A stretch of 64,000 bases of DNA. Source: CAVSUZ01 sp963791885 (GTDB lineage Bacteria; Pseudomonadota; Alphaproteobacteria; Acetobacterales; Acetobacteraceae). The stretch lies in assembly GCA_963791885.1 (NCBI GenBank), contig CAWBUL010000005.1:1116001-1180000 (forward strand), given 5' to 3'. Each line of letters starts with the position of its first letter. The stretch's first letter is position 1. Both the position numbers and the translations under genes were made by a program. The notes beneath the pieces were generated by a model that was not told the origin of the DNA, searched no databases, and saw nothing but the letters and a program-made list of their open reading frames with translations. Shown in pieces: positions 34,546-43,240 of the stretch.

Positions 34546-35427
34546 ATGTCGGACGTCGCGCTTTCGGCCGCCGCCTCCCGGCCTGCGTCACCGGCCCTGC
34601 TACTCCTACGCCGTCTCGTCCGCCGCAAGCTGGTGCTGGTCTGCCTCATCATCCTCGTGTTGATGATCGTTGCCGCCATCGCCGCGCCGTGGATCGCGCC
34701 CTATCCGCCGCGCAAGATGGACATCGCGCAGCGTCTCTCACCGCCTTCGCTTGCGCATTGGTTCGGCACCGATGAGTTCGGACGCGACACCTTCTCCCGC
34801 TGTCTTTTCGGCGCGCAACTGTCGTTGACCGTCGGCTTCTGGACTGTCCTCGTGTCAATCGTCTGCGGCACCACCCTCGGCGTCATTTCCGGCTACGTCC
34901 GTCGGCTCGACGGTCTCCTCATGCGAGTCACCGACGCCCTCATGGCCTTTCCCGACATCCTGCTCGCCATCGCCCTCATGGCTGCGCTCGGCGCATCACT
35001 GACCGACGTCGTGATCGCGCTCGGCACCGTCTACACACCGCGCGTCGCCCGCGTTGCCCGCGGCGCCACGCTCGTGTTGCGCGAGTTGCAGTTCGTCGAA
35101 GCAGCCGAGGCCCTCGGCGCCGGAACGCGCCGCATCATTACCGTCCACCTGCTGCCGAATCTGCTCTCCCCGTTGCTGGTACAGGGGACCTTCGTCTTCG
35201 CTTACGCCATCCTGACCGAGGCTGCGCTGTCCTTTCTCGGCGCCGGTGTGCCCCCCACCAGCCCCACCTGGGGCAACATGATCGCCTCGGCGCAGGAATA
35301 CATGCAGACAGCGTTCTGGCTGATCCTGGCGCCTGGCCTCTGCATCGTACTCACCGTTCTCTCCTTCCAGGTCGTGGGCGACGGACTGCGCGACGTGTTG
35401 GATCCGCGGCTGCGGCGCGTCCTGTGA
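34546..35427 (+). CDS. Dipeptide/oligopeptide-type ABC permease (DppC-like)
   Basis: A 293-residue permease with six helices: HWFGTDEFGRDTFSRCLFGA, the EAA loop FVEAAEALGAGTRRIITVHL and FLGAGVPPTSPTWGNMIA are signatures of DppC/OppC. It follows DppB by 1 bp and overlaps the DppD GTG by 4 bp. Confidence 0.93.
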   Translation: MSDVALSAAASRPASPALLLLRRLVRRKLVLVCLIILVLMIVAAIAAPWIAPYPPRKMDIAQRLSPPSLAHWFGTDEFGRDTFSRCLFGAQLSLTVGFWTVLVSIVCGTTLGVISGYVRRLDGLLMRVTDALMAFPDILLAIALMAALGASLTDVVIALGTVYTPRVARVARGATLVLRELQFVEAAEALGAGTRRIITVHLLPNLLSPLLVQGTFVFAYAILTEAALSFLGAGVPPTSPTWGNMIASAQEYMQTAFWLILAPGLCIVLTVLSFQVVGDGLRDVLDPRLRRVL

Positions 35428-36434
35428 CGGAGCCCCCGCTGTTGGAGGTCGAAGACCTCCGCACCTACTTCCATGCCGAGGACGAAGTCGCCCGCGCCGT
35501 CGATGGCGTTAGCTTCACCGTCAGTCGCGGTGAGACACTGGCCATCGTCGGAGAATCCGGCAGCGGCAAATCGGTCACGTCACTTTCCATCATGCGGCTG
35601 ATCCCAAGCCCGCCGGGTGAAATCGCCGGCGGTTCCATCCGCTTCCGTGGCCGCGACCTGCTGGGAATGTCCGAACCGCAGATGCGCGACATCCGCGGCA
35701 ACGAGATCGGCATGATCTTTCAGGAGCCGATGAGCAGCCTCAATCCGTTGCTGACGGTCGGTGAGCAGATCGCCGAAGTCGTGCGCCTGCATCGCGGTAC
35801 CGGCCGCGCGGCCTCCTGGCGCCATGCGGTGGAGATGCTGGATTCGGTCAACATCCCCGAACCGGCGCGCCGCGCGCGCGAATATCCGCACCAACTCTCC
35901 GGCGGCATGCGCCAGCGCGTCATGATCGCCATGGCGCTGGCCTGCCATCCCGCGCTGCTCATCGCCGACGAACCCACCACTGCGCTGGACGTCACGATCC
36001 AGGCGCAGATCCTGCAACTGATCCGCCGGTTGCAGACGGACCTTCAGATGAGCGTGCTGTTCATCACCCACAATCTCGGCGTGGTTGCACAAGTCGCGGA
36101 TCGTGTCGCGGTGATGTACGCCGGCCGGATCGTGGAGCAGGGGAGGGTGGAGGACGTGTTCGCGGCGCCGCTGCACCCCTATACGCGCGCCCTGCTACGC
36201 AGCATCCCTCGCGTCGAAGCCAGCCACGTCCCCGCCCGCCGCTTGCTCTCGATCCCCGGCCAGGTGCCCAGCCCCGCACATTTGCCGGTCGGGTGCAGCT
36301 TTGCGCCGCGCTGTCCTTTGGCCGATGCCGTCTGCACCGCCACCATGCCTGAGATCACCACCCCCCGGTCCGCGCATGATGTGCGCTGCTACCATTGGGA
36401 TGCAGCGCTTTCGCCCGCGACGCAGCCCGCATGA
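35424..36434 (+). CDS. Peptide-type ABC ATPase (DppD-like)
   Basis: A 336-residue ATPase. Walker A GESGSGKSVTSLSIMRLI, Q-loop GMIFQEPMSSLNPLLTVGEQ, signature HQLSGGMRQRVMIAMALACH, Walker B LLIADEPTTALDVTIQ and H-loop FITHNLGVVAQ are all present. The C-terminal oligopeptide-transporter domain has a cysteine-containing CSFAPRCPLADAVC, likely for the family's Fe-S or structural site. GTG start at 35424. Confidence 0.93.
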   Translation: MTEPPLLEVEDLRTYFHAEDEVARAVDGVSFTVSRGETLAIVGESGSGKSVTSLSIMRLIPSPPGEIAGGSIRFRGRDLLGMSEPQMRDIRGNEIGMIFQEPMSSLNPLLTVGEQIAEVVRLHRGTGRAASWRHAVEMLDSVNIPEPARRAREYPHQLSGGMRQRVMIAMALACHPALLIADEPTTALDVTIQAQILQLIRRLQTDLQMSVLFITHNLGVVAQVADRVAVMYAGRIVEQGRVEDVFAAPLHPYTRALLRSIPRVEASHVPARRLLSIPGQVPSPAHLPVGCSFAPRCPLADAVCTATMPEITTPRSAHDVRCYHWDAALSPATQPA

Positions 36435-37402
36435 ACCCGGTCCTCGAGGTCAACGGACTGGGCATCAGCTTCCCCGCCGGACGCGGCATCTTCGGCCGCG
36501 GTTCGCTTTCGCTGCGTGCGGTGGACCAGTTCAGCGTCGCCATCCAACCCGGTGAGGTTGTCGGCCTCGTAGGCGAGTCCGGCAGCGGCAAGACCACCAC
36601 CGGCCGAGCCATCCTGCGTCTGCTCGAACCCACGGACGGAGAAATCCGCTTCGAGGGCCAGGACATTACCCACCTGGATAAGCCTGCCCTGCGCCCGTTC
36701 CGGCGGCGCATGCAGATGATCTTTCAGGACCCGTATTCCAGCCTCAATCCGCGCCTGAAAGTGCGGGACATCGTCGAGGAAGCGTATCGCATCCACGGCA
36801 TCGGCACGCCGCGCGACCGAGCGGAGCGCGTCGTCGAAAGCCTCCATCGCGTCGGCCTGCCGCGCGACGCCATGGACCGTTATCCGCATGAATTCTCCGG
36901 CGGCCAGCGCCAGCGCATCGGGATCGCGCGTGCGCTGGCGGTCGAACCCGTGTTCGTCGTCGCCGACGAACCGGTCTCCGCCCTCGATGTCTCCGTGCAG
37001 GCGCAGATCCTCAACCTGCTCCTCGATCTGCAGCAGTCGCTGGGGCTCGCGATGCTGTTCATCGCGCACGACCTTGCGGTGGTGCAGTATGTCAGCGCGC
37101 GAGTGATGGTGATGTATCTCGGCCGGGTGGTGGAATCCGCGCCGAGCGACGTGATCTACCGCCGCCCGCTGCATCCCTACACCGCGGCTCTGCTCGCCGC
37201 TGCGCCGGAGCCCGATCCATCCGCACGCGGCAAGCTGGCCGGTTTGCAGGGAGAAATCCCGAGCCCCTTTGCTCCACCCTCCGGCTGCGTGTTCCGCACC
37301 CGCTGTCCCCACGCAATCGCCGATTGTGCGCGCATCGTCCCGACACTGACCCAGGTGGCGCCGGAGCATAGCAAGGCTTGCATCCGGGACGATATTCTGT
37401 AG
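36431..37402 (+). CDS. Peptide-type ABC ATPase (DppF-like)
   Basis: A 323-residue ATPase with Walker A GESGSGKTTTGRAILRL, signature HEFSGGQRQRIGIARALAVE, Walker B FVVADEPVSALDVSVQ and H-loop FIAHDLAVVQY, plus the C-terminal CVFRTRCPHAIADC cluster. ATG 36431 overlaps the DppD stop (ATGA); an ATG at 36395 is antisense-supported only and rejected. Its TAG stop (37400-37402) is the first triplet of a TAGAGC repeat. Confidence 0.93.
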   Translation: MNPVLEVNGLGISFPAGRGIFGRGSLSLRAVDQFSVAIQPGEVVGLVGESGSGKTTTGRAILRLLEPTDGEIRFEGQDITHLDKPALRPFRRRMQMIFQDPYSSLNPRLKVRDIVEEAYRIHGIGTPRDRAERVVESLHRVGLPRDAMDRYPHEFSGGQRQRIGIARALAVEPVFVVADEPVSALDVSVQAQILNLLLDLQQSLGLAMLFIAHDLAVVQYVSARVMVMYLGRVVESAPSDVIYRRPLHPYTAALLAAAPEPDPSARGKLAGLQGEIPSPFAPPSGCVFRTRCPHAIADCARIVPTLTQVAPEHSKACIRDDIL

Positions 37403-37455
37403 AGCGAGATCGCGCGAGGCGGCTACGTCAGAGCGCGTGAATCTCTCTCTCTCAG
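37401..37455. repeat. Single-hairpin relative of the TAGAGC repeat at the operon end
   Basis: AGAGCGAGATCGCGCGAGGC at 37401 pairs imperfectly with the downstream GCGCGTGAATCTCTCTCTCT (37433-37452). It fills the 59-bp gap between two convergent operons and so could serve as a bidirectional transcription end. It shares TAGAGC..GATCGCGC..GCGCGTGAA with the composite copies. Confidence 0.6.
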
Positions 37456-37461
37456 AAAACG

Positions 37462-38295
37462 TCAACCTTTGACCGCCCCCTCCGTCATCCCGCCCACCAC
37501 ACGTTGCTGCGCAAACAGAAACAGCAGGGCAGGGGGCACAGTGATCACCACAGCCAGCGCCATCGTGGCCTGAAAATTCGAACCCAACTCCCCGTTCTGC
37601 GCCAGCAGCATCACCGGCAACGTATACGTGTCCGGTGTGGCCGAGATCACCAGCACCGGGAACCACTGGGACCAGTTCAGCAGAAAGCTGATGATCGCCA
37701 CGGTCACCATCACCGGACGCGCGATCGGCACCACGACCCGGAACAGCACCTGCCATTCATTCGCACCGTCGATCGCCGCCGCCTCCAGCACCGAGGCCGG
37801 CATGTCGCGAAAGAACTGCTCGAACAGGAAGAACTGCACCGGCCCGAGCGCGAGGAACAACACGATCCCCAGATATCCGCCCAACAGCCCCAGCTTGTAC
37901 ACCACAATATAGACCGGGATGACCAGCAGCATCGCCGGATACATGATCGCCAGCAGAAACAGCCCGCGCAGCACGCGAAGCGCGGGCGCCCTCGGCCGCC
38001 GCACCACCGCATATGCGCCCAGCACGCTCGCTAGCACGGCAAGTACTGCGGAAGCGATCGTAATCCCCAGCGAGTTCAGCGTGGCACGTAGCAGCGTAAT
38101 CCCGCCCGCCTCGGCAATGGCCCGAAAACCGTCCAGTGAGGGGTGCGCCGGCCACAACCGCAGCGGCGCCGCGAGCAAATCGGCCGTGTCGCGGAATGCG
38201 CCCGAGACCATCCACGCATACGGATAAAGAAACAGGACGCTGACGATCACGCACACACTTGTCGCCGCCGCACGTTTCACGCGCCCCCGCTTCAC
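37462..38295 (-). CDS. Carbohydrate ABC transporter permease (UgpE/MalG-like)
   Basis: A 277-residue CUT1-type permease. LFLYPYAWMVSGAFRDTADL, the EAA loop SVLEAAAIDGANEWQVLFRV and C-terminal AQQRVVGGMTEGAVKG are typical. GTG 38295 overlaps the upstream permease stop (GTGA); the longer frame to 38670 is antisense-like to that permease and excluded. Confidence 0.92.
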   Translation of the reverse strand: MKRGRVKRAAATSVCVIVSVLFLYPYAWMVSGAFRDTADLLAAPLRLWPAHPSLDGFRAIAEAGGITLLRATLNSLGITIASAVLAVLASVLGAYAVVRRPRAPALRVLRGLFLLAIMYPAMLLVIPVYIVVYKLGLLGGYLGIVLFLALGPVQFFLFEQFFRDMPASVLEAAAIDGANEWQVLFRVVVPIARPVMVTVAIISFLLNWSQWFPVLVISATPDTYTLPVMLLAQNGELGSNFQATMALAVVITVPPALLFLFAQQRVVGGMTEGAVKG

Positions 38296-39170
38296 GCCCT
38301 GATCCGTTCGACCAGCCAGAACGCGCCCAATCCGGCCAGCATCACGATCAAAAACAGCACCGTCGCCATCGCCGTGGCCTGCCCATAGTCCGATTGGTCG
38401 AACAACTGGTACGCCGCATAGCTGATGAAATTCGTCGCTCCGGCCGGCCCGCCCTTCGTCATCACGACCACGACCGTGAACGTCTTCAGGAACTGGATCA
38501 CGGCATACACCACGTTCACTGCGATCGAGGGTGTCAGTTGCGGCAGCGTCACATGCCAGAACCGCTGCAATGGCCGAGCGCCGTCGATCTCCGTCGCTTC
38601 GCCGATCGCCCGGTCGCAGATCGCCAGGTTCGCGAGGAAAATCACCACGTAGAACCCGGCATGCGCCCACAACTCGGCGATCAGGATGGCGGGCAGTACC
38701 GTCGCCGGTGAGGCGATGCCGCCGAACAGCGGCAACCCCAACAACGTTAGACCGGCATTGATGGCGCCGAAGCTTTGGTCATACAGCCAGCGCCACACGG
38801 TGTAGCCCGCCACGTCCGGCGTCACCACCGGCAGGAAGACCGCCAGTTTGAAGAAGCCTCGCCCGAAACTGATCAGCTTGCTGTCCAGCAGCACCGCATA
38901 GGCCAGCGCGAAGCCGATATTCGCCGCCACCGCCAGCGCCGTATAAAGCAGCGTGCGCCAGAGTGAGGACAGGAACACCGGATCGGGCAGCACCGCCGCG
39001 TAATTTGCCCATCCGACGAAACGGGGCACCGGCCGCAACGCCGTCGAGGACGCAGTGAACGACGTAACGATCGAAAGCACGATCGGCCACAACCCAAACA
39101 CCACCGTCAGCGCCGCGAAGGGCAGGGCAAAGACGTAAAACACCGCTTCGCTGCGTAGCCGCCGTATCAT
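38292..39170 (-). CDS. Carbohydrate ABC transporter permease (UgpA/MalF-like)
   Basis: A 292-residue CUT1-type permease with six helices: FYVFALPFAALTVVFGLWPI, FVGWANYAAVLPDPVFLSSL and the EAA loop EATEIDGARPLQRFWHVTLP are visible. It forms the membrane pore with the gene at 37462. No CUT1 ATPase (MalK/UgpC type) is in this operon. Confidence 0.92.
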   Translation of the reverse strand: MIRRLRSEAVFYVFALPFAALTVVFGLWPIVLSIVTSFTASSTALRPVPRFVGWANYAAVLPDPVFLSSLWRTLLYTALAVAANIGFALAYAVLLDSKLISFGRGFFKLAVFLPVVTPDVAGYTVWRWLYDQSFGAINAGLTLLGLPLFGGIASPATVLPAILIAELWAHAGFYVVIFLANLAICDRAIGEATEIDGARPLQRFWHVTLPQLTPSIAVNVVYAVIQFLKTFTVVVVMTKGGPAGATNFISYAAYQLFDQSDYGQATAMATVLFLIVMLAGLGAFWLVERIRA

Positions 39171-39228
39171 GCCAACCGGTCAGCACGAGGCCCGCGACGC
39201 GGGCCGTGGCGATCTCGCGGTTCCGGGG

Positions 39229-40521
39229 TCACCCCTTCGCCAGCTTATCCGCCTGCGCCCGCATCTTCACCGCGGTCTGCTTGATGAACGCTGGATAATC
39301 CGCCGGGGGCGAAGCGATGGCATCCAGTAACACCCGATGGAACGACGCCTCCAGCGTCGGGTACCATGGGTGGATCGACTCAGGAAAATCGTACGCAATC
39401 AGCGCCCAGGTCGGATTGGCGAACATCTTCTGGTGCGGCGACAGCTTGTCGGTGGACAGGTCCTTCCGTACCGCATCCCCGACTATCTCAAGCGATGCCT
39501 GCTGCGCCGGCGGCCCCAACAAAAACTCAGCAAACGCCACTGCCTGCTCCTTATGCGGCGAGTTCTCGGGAACCGCCACGCCACGCATCCCGCCGATCAC
39601 CACCGCGTTCTCACGCATCCCGCCGATCACCACCGCGTTCTTCAGTTCAGGAAAGAATTGCGGCCACGCACCCACGTCGTAATCCCCGTTCAGCGCCTGC
39701 TTGTCCCACTTGCCGGCGTTCCAGTCTCCCACCCGGAAAATGCCCGCACGACCACCCTCGATGACCTGGTACATCTCATTGAATGAGTAGTTGATCGTAT
39801 CCGGCGGTACCAGCTTGTCCGTCGTGAAGATCCGCAGGAACGCCTCCAGGATGGTCGCGTGCTGCGGCTCGTCGATGGTGATGTTGCCCGCCGGATCCAG
39901 CAGTGTGTGCCGCACCCCGGCACCAAAGGTGAACAGGTCCAGCATGTGAATCAGATCGCGCGGATGCGCCGCTTCCAGGGCAAACCCGTACGTCCCCGGT
40001 CCCTGAAACTTCTGAGCCGCCGCCTTCGTCTGGTCCCACGTCACCGGCCAGCCGAGACCCGCCTTGTCTAGCCAGCTTCGGCGTACACCCATCGCCATCT
40101 GCACCCGCTGCACCGGCAGAATGATCATCCGGTCCTTGTACGTCGCGACCCTCAGATCCTCCTCGGACAGAAACCCCTTGTCCCCCACCTGCGACAGCAC
40201 CGGCTTCATGTCCATCACTTTGCCGGTCTCTGACTGGATGCGGATCACCCGCTCATAATTATTGAAGATCAGGTCCGGGGCCGTGTCCGTGTTGATTGCG
40301 CCGATCACCCGCCCAAACCACTGATCCGTGGGGTAACTGATCGCACGGATCGTGACCCCAGGATGCGACGTCGCGAACGCATCCCCCGTCGCCGCGAACC
40401 ACTTATTCCCGGGATCCCCTAGGTCGTGCCAGATCGTCAGGGTCACCGCATCTGCGGCGCGAGACGGGCCACACGCCACGACTAGTCCGGCAGCAGACAC
40501 TAACAGGGTACGGCGACGCAT
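39229..40521 (-). CDS. Sugar ABC transporter extracellular solute-binding protein
   Basis: A 430-residue family 1 binding protein. It has a signal peptide MRRRTLLVSAAGLVVACGPS; the GLVVAC could be a lipobox, although a Sec cleavage after SRA is possible. VTLTIWHDLGDPGNKWFAAT is the family start. ATG 40521 has GGAGGAAAC upstream. An in-frame 30-bp tandem duplication (39582-39641) gives NAVVIGGMRE followed by NAVVIGGMRG. Divergent from the sugar-acid dehydratase at 40661, which suggests the imported sugar or sugar acid feeds that pathway. Confidence 0.9.
   Translation of the reverse strand: MRRRTLLVSAAGLVVACGPSRAADAVTLTIWHDLGDPGNKWFAATGDAFATSHPGVTIRAISYPTDQWFGRVIGAINTDTAPDLIFNNYERVIRIQSETGKVMDMKPVLSQVGDKGFLSEEDLRVATYKDRMIILPVQRVQMAMGVRRSWLDKAGLGWPVTWDQTKAAAQKFQGPGTYGFALEAAHPRDLIHMLDLFTFGAGVRHTLLDPAGNITIDEPQHATILEAFLRIFTTDKLVPPDTINYSFNEMYQVIEGGRAGIFRVGDWNAGKWDKQALNGDYDVGAWPQFFPELKNAVVIGGMRENAVVIGGMRGVAVPENSPHKEQAVAFAEFLLGPPAQQASLEIVGDAVRKDLSTDKLSPHQKMFANPTWALIAYDFPESIHPWYPTLEASFHRVLLDAIASPPADYPAFIKQTAVKMRAQADKLAKG
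39582..39641. repeat. 30-bp perfect in-frame tandem duplication
   Basis: Two identical head-to-tail 30-bp units, each starting CACGCATCCC, at 39582-39611 and 39612-39641. They encode a 10-residue duplication in the solute-binding protein. The perfect identity indicates a very recent slippage event or an assembly error. Confidence 0.9.
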
Positions 40522-40604
40522 CGGGGTTTCCTCCTGGCTCAAATCGCTCTCCGGCGACCTCACCGGACCGTAACGGACTGCCTCGCCGCACGGCAACCGC
40601 CGCG

Positions 40605-40633
40605 TTGACACACCCCGGCCTCGCGCGCAGTTT
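40605..40633 (+). promoter_or_regulatory. Possible sigma70 promoter for the dehydratase operon
   Basis: TTGACA at 40605-40610, then a 17-bp spacer, then CAGTTT at 40628-40633, about 28 bp before the ATG at 40661. The -35 is perfect, the -10 poor. The divergent intergenic region (40522-40660) shows no clear palindromic operator. Confidence 0.35.
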
Positions 40634-40660
40634 CCGCGCGATTTGCGGGGGGAGAAAGCC

Positions 40661-42451
40661 ATGGCGAAGGACAACGGCAGCGACGGAAGGCTGCGCAGCC
40701 GCCGGTGGTTCGACAACCCGGGCGATCCCGCCATGACCGCGCTCTATGTCGAGCGTTATCTGAACTACGGCATCACGCGCGAGGAACTACAGGGCGGCAA
40801 GCCCATCATCGGCATTGCGCAGACCGGCTCCGATCTTGCCCCCTGCAATCGCCATCATCTCGATCTCGCCAAGCGCGTGCGCGACGGCATTCGCGATGCC
40901 GGTGGCATTCCGCTCGAATTTCCGCTCCACCCCATCCAGGAAACCGGCAAGCGCCCCACCGCCGCGCTCGACCGCAATCTTGCCTATCTCGGCCTTGTCG
41001 AAGTCCTGCACGGCTACCCGCTCGACGGCGTCGTGCTCACCACCGGCTGCGATAAGACCACGCCCGCCTGCCTGATGGGCGCCGCCACGGTGAACATCCC
41101 CGCTATCGTGCTGTCCGGCGGCCCGATGCTGGACGGCTGGTGGCATGGCCGCCTCTCCGGCTCCGGCACCATCGTCTGGGAAGGCCGCAAGCTCTACGCC
41201 GAGGGCAAGATCGACTACGAGGAGTTCATGAAGATGGTGGCCTCCTCGGCGCCGTCCGTCGGCCACTGCAACACCATGGGCACGGCCACCTCGATGAACT
41301 CGCTGGCCGAGACTCTCGGCATGTCGCTGCCTGGCTGCGCCGCCATCCCCGGCCCGTACCGCGAACGCGGCCAGATGGCCTACACCACGGGCCTGCGCAT
41401 CGTGGACATCGTGCGCGAGAACCTGCGCCCCTCCGACATCATGACCAAGAAAGCGTTCGAGAATGCGGTGGTCGCCGCCGCTGCGCTGGGCGCCTCGTCG
41501 AACTGCCCGATCCACATGGTCGCCATCGCGCGCCACATGGGCATCGACCACACGCTCGAGGATTGGCAGCGCCTCGGCCCCGACATTCCCTTGCTTGTTG
41601 ATCTGCAGCCCGCCGGCCGGTTCCTGGGCGAGGCCTTCCATCGTGCCGGCGGCGTCCCCGCGGTGCTGAAGGAACTGCTGAACGCCGGCAAGTTGCACGG
41701 CGACATCATGACAGTGACGGGCAAGACTCTGGCCGAGAACCTGATGGACGTGCCGGAGCCCGATCGGGAAGTGATCCGCGCCTACAACAACCCGCTGAAG
41801 GAAGCCGCGGGTTATGTCGTGATGTCCGGCAACTTGTTCGAAAGCGCGGTCATGAAAACCAGCGTCATCGACCAGGATTTCCGCACGCGCTTTCTGTCGC
41901 ACCCCGACCGCCCCAATGTCTTCGAAGGCGGGGCGATCGTCTTCGAGGGGCCCGAGGATTATCACGACCGCATCGAAGACCCCGATCTCGGCTGTGACGA
42001 CCAGTCCGTGCTCATTATCCGCAACTGCGGCCCCGTCGGTTATCCCGGCAGCGCCGAGGTGGTGAACATGCAGCCCCCCGCCTCCCTGCTGAAGCAGGGC
42101 GTGCAGGCGCTGCCGACGATGGGCGATGGCCGCCAGTCCGGCACCTCCGGCAGTCCGTCGATCCTGAACGTCACGCCGGAAGCCGCGGTTGGTGGCGGCC
42201 TCGCGCTGCTTAAGACCGGCGACAAGATCCGTATCGATCTCAACAACCGCAAAGTGGACGTGCTGCTTCCGCCCGGCGAACTTGAAGCACGCCGCGCCGC
42301 CTGGAAGGCACCGGCGTTCGAGAACAAGACGCCGTGGGAGCAGATCTATCGCTCCATGGTCGGCCAGCTTGGCCACGGCGCGTGCCTCGAACCCGCGACG
42401 CTCTATCTGAATGTGATCGAAACCCTTGGCGAAAGCAGGAACAACCACTGA
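40661..42451 (+). CDS. IlvD/Edd-family sugar-acid dehydratase
   Basis: A 596-residue dehydratase of the dihydroxy-acid/6-phosphogluconate dehydratase family, closest by pattern to aldonate (arabonate, xylonate, fuconate) dehydratases. Three Fe-S cluster cysteine contexts are present: DLAPCNRHH, TTGCDKTTPACL and SVGHCNTMGTATSMNSLAE. Also seen: EFPLHPIQETGKRPTAALDR and CGPVGYPGSAEVVNM. SD GGGGGGAG at -8. It overlaps the SDR (TGATG). Expected product is a 2-keto-3-deoxy sugar acid, oxidised by the next enzyme. Confidence 0.9.
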   Translation: MAKDNGSDGRLRSRRWFDNPGDPAMTALYVERYLNYGITREELQGGKPIIGIAQTGSDLAPCNRHHLDLAKRVRDGIRDAGGIPLEFPLHPIQETGKRPTAALDRNLAYLGLVEVLHGYPLDGVVLTTGCDKTTPACLMGAATVNIPAIVLSGGPMLDGWWHGRLSGSGTIVWEGRKLYAEGKIDYEEFMKMVASSAPSVGHCNTMGTATSMNSLAETLGMSLPGCAAIPGPYRERGQMAYTTGLRIVDIVRENLRPSDIMTKKAFENAVVAAAALGASSNCPIHMVAIARHMGIDHTLEDWQRLGPDIPLLVDLQPAGRFLGEAFHRAGGVPAVLKELLNAGKLHGDIMTVTGKTLAENLMDVPEPDREVIRAYNNPLKEAAGYVVMSGNLFESAVMKTSVIDQDFRTRFLSHPDRPNVFEGGAIVFEGPEDYHDRIEDPDLGCDDQSVLIIRNCGPVGYPGSAEVVNMQPPASLLKQGVQALPTMGDGRQSGTSGSPSILNVTPEAAVGGGLALLKTGDKIRIDLNNRKVDVLLPPGELEARRAAWKAPAFENKTPWEQIYRSMVGQLGHGACLEPATLYLNVIETLGESRNNH

Positions 42452-43209
42452 TGGCCAACGGGGCAAAGCGCCTCACCGGCAAGACGGCGTTTGTAACCGC
42501 GGCGGCACAGGGCATCGGCCGCGCCGCCGCGCTCGCCTTCGCGGCCGAGGGCGCACGCGTCATCGCGACCGATATCAACGAGGAGCTGCTGCACCAGATC
42601 GCCTCGGATCACATCCGCACGGCAACGCTGAACGTACTGCATGCATCCGACATCGCCGATGCCGCGGCCGATGCCGGATCGGTCGATATCCTGTTCAACT
42701 GCGCCGGCTTCGTGCACCAGGGCACCGTACTGGAAGCAAGCCCCGACGATTGGGAACTCGGCTTTCAGCTCAATGCGCGTTCGATGTTCCTGACCATGCA
42801 GGCCTTCCTGCCGGGAATGTTGGAACGAGGCAGCGGCTCCATCATCAACATGGCCTCCGTCGCCAGCAGCGTGAAAGGCGTCGTCAACCGCTTCGTCTAC
42901 TCCGCAACCAAGGCCGCAGTCATCGGCATGACGCGCTCCGTTGCCGCCGACTTCGTCGCGCGCGGCATTCGTTGCAACTGCATCTGTCCGGGCACCGTCC
43001 ACACCCCCAGCCTGGACGCCCGCATCGCCGAAAACGCCGCCAAGGCGGGATCCGAGGAAGCCGCACGCGCCGCCTTCATCTCCCGCCAGCCGATGGGCCG
43101 GCTCGGCACACCCGAAGAAATCGCTGCCCTCGCCGTCTATCTCGCCAGCGACGAAGCCCAGTTCGTCACCGGCCAGTCGCTGGTGATCGACGGCGGCATG
43201 ACCCTCTAA
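42451..43209 (+). CDS. SDR resembling 2-keto-3-deoxy-L-fuconate/rhamnonate dehydrogenase
   Basis: A 252-residue SDR. NAD-binding TAAAQGIGRAAALAFAAEGA with ATDIN following predicts NAD preference; FNCAGFVHQGTVLEASPDDW, SSVKGVVNRFVYSATKAAVI (catalytic YSATK) and GIRCNCICPGTVHTPSL closely follow the BDH2/DHRS6-like group. In bacteria this group includes 2-keto-3-deoxy-L-fuconate dehydrogenases. Sits between a sugar-acid dehydratase and an FAH hydrolase, the exact order of that pathway. Confidence 0.88.
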   Translation: MANGAKRLTGKTAFVTAAAQGIGRAAALAFAAEGARVIATDINEELLHQIASDHIRTATLNVLHASDIADAAADAGSVDILFNCAGFVHQGTVLEASPDDWELGFQLNARSMFLTMQAFLPGMLERGSGSIINMASVASSVKGVVNRFVYSATKAAVIGMTRSVAADFVARGIRCNCICPGTVHTPSLDARIAENAAKAGSEEAARAAFISRQPMGRLGTPEEIAALAVYLASDEAQFVTGQSLVIDGGMTL

Positions 43210-43240
43210 GCCGCCGCGGCGGCACCAAAAGGAGTCCCAC

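Noticed and set aside
39582..39641. Short tandem repeat as a CRISPR-like array
   Set aside because: Two contiguous units without spacers, inside a coding sequence and in frame.
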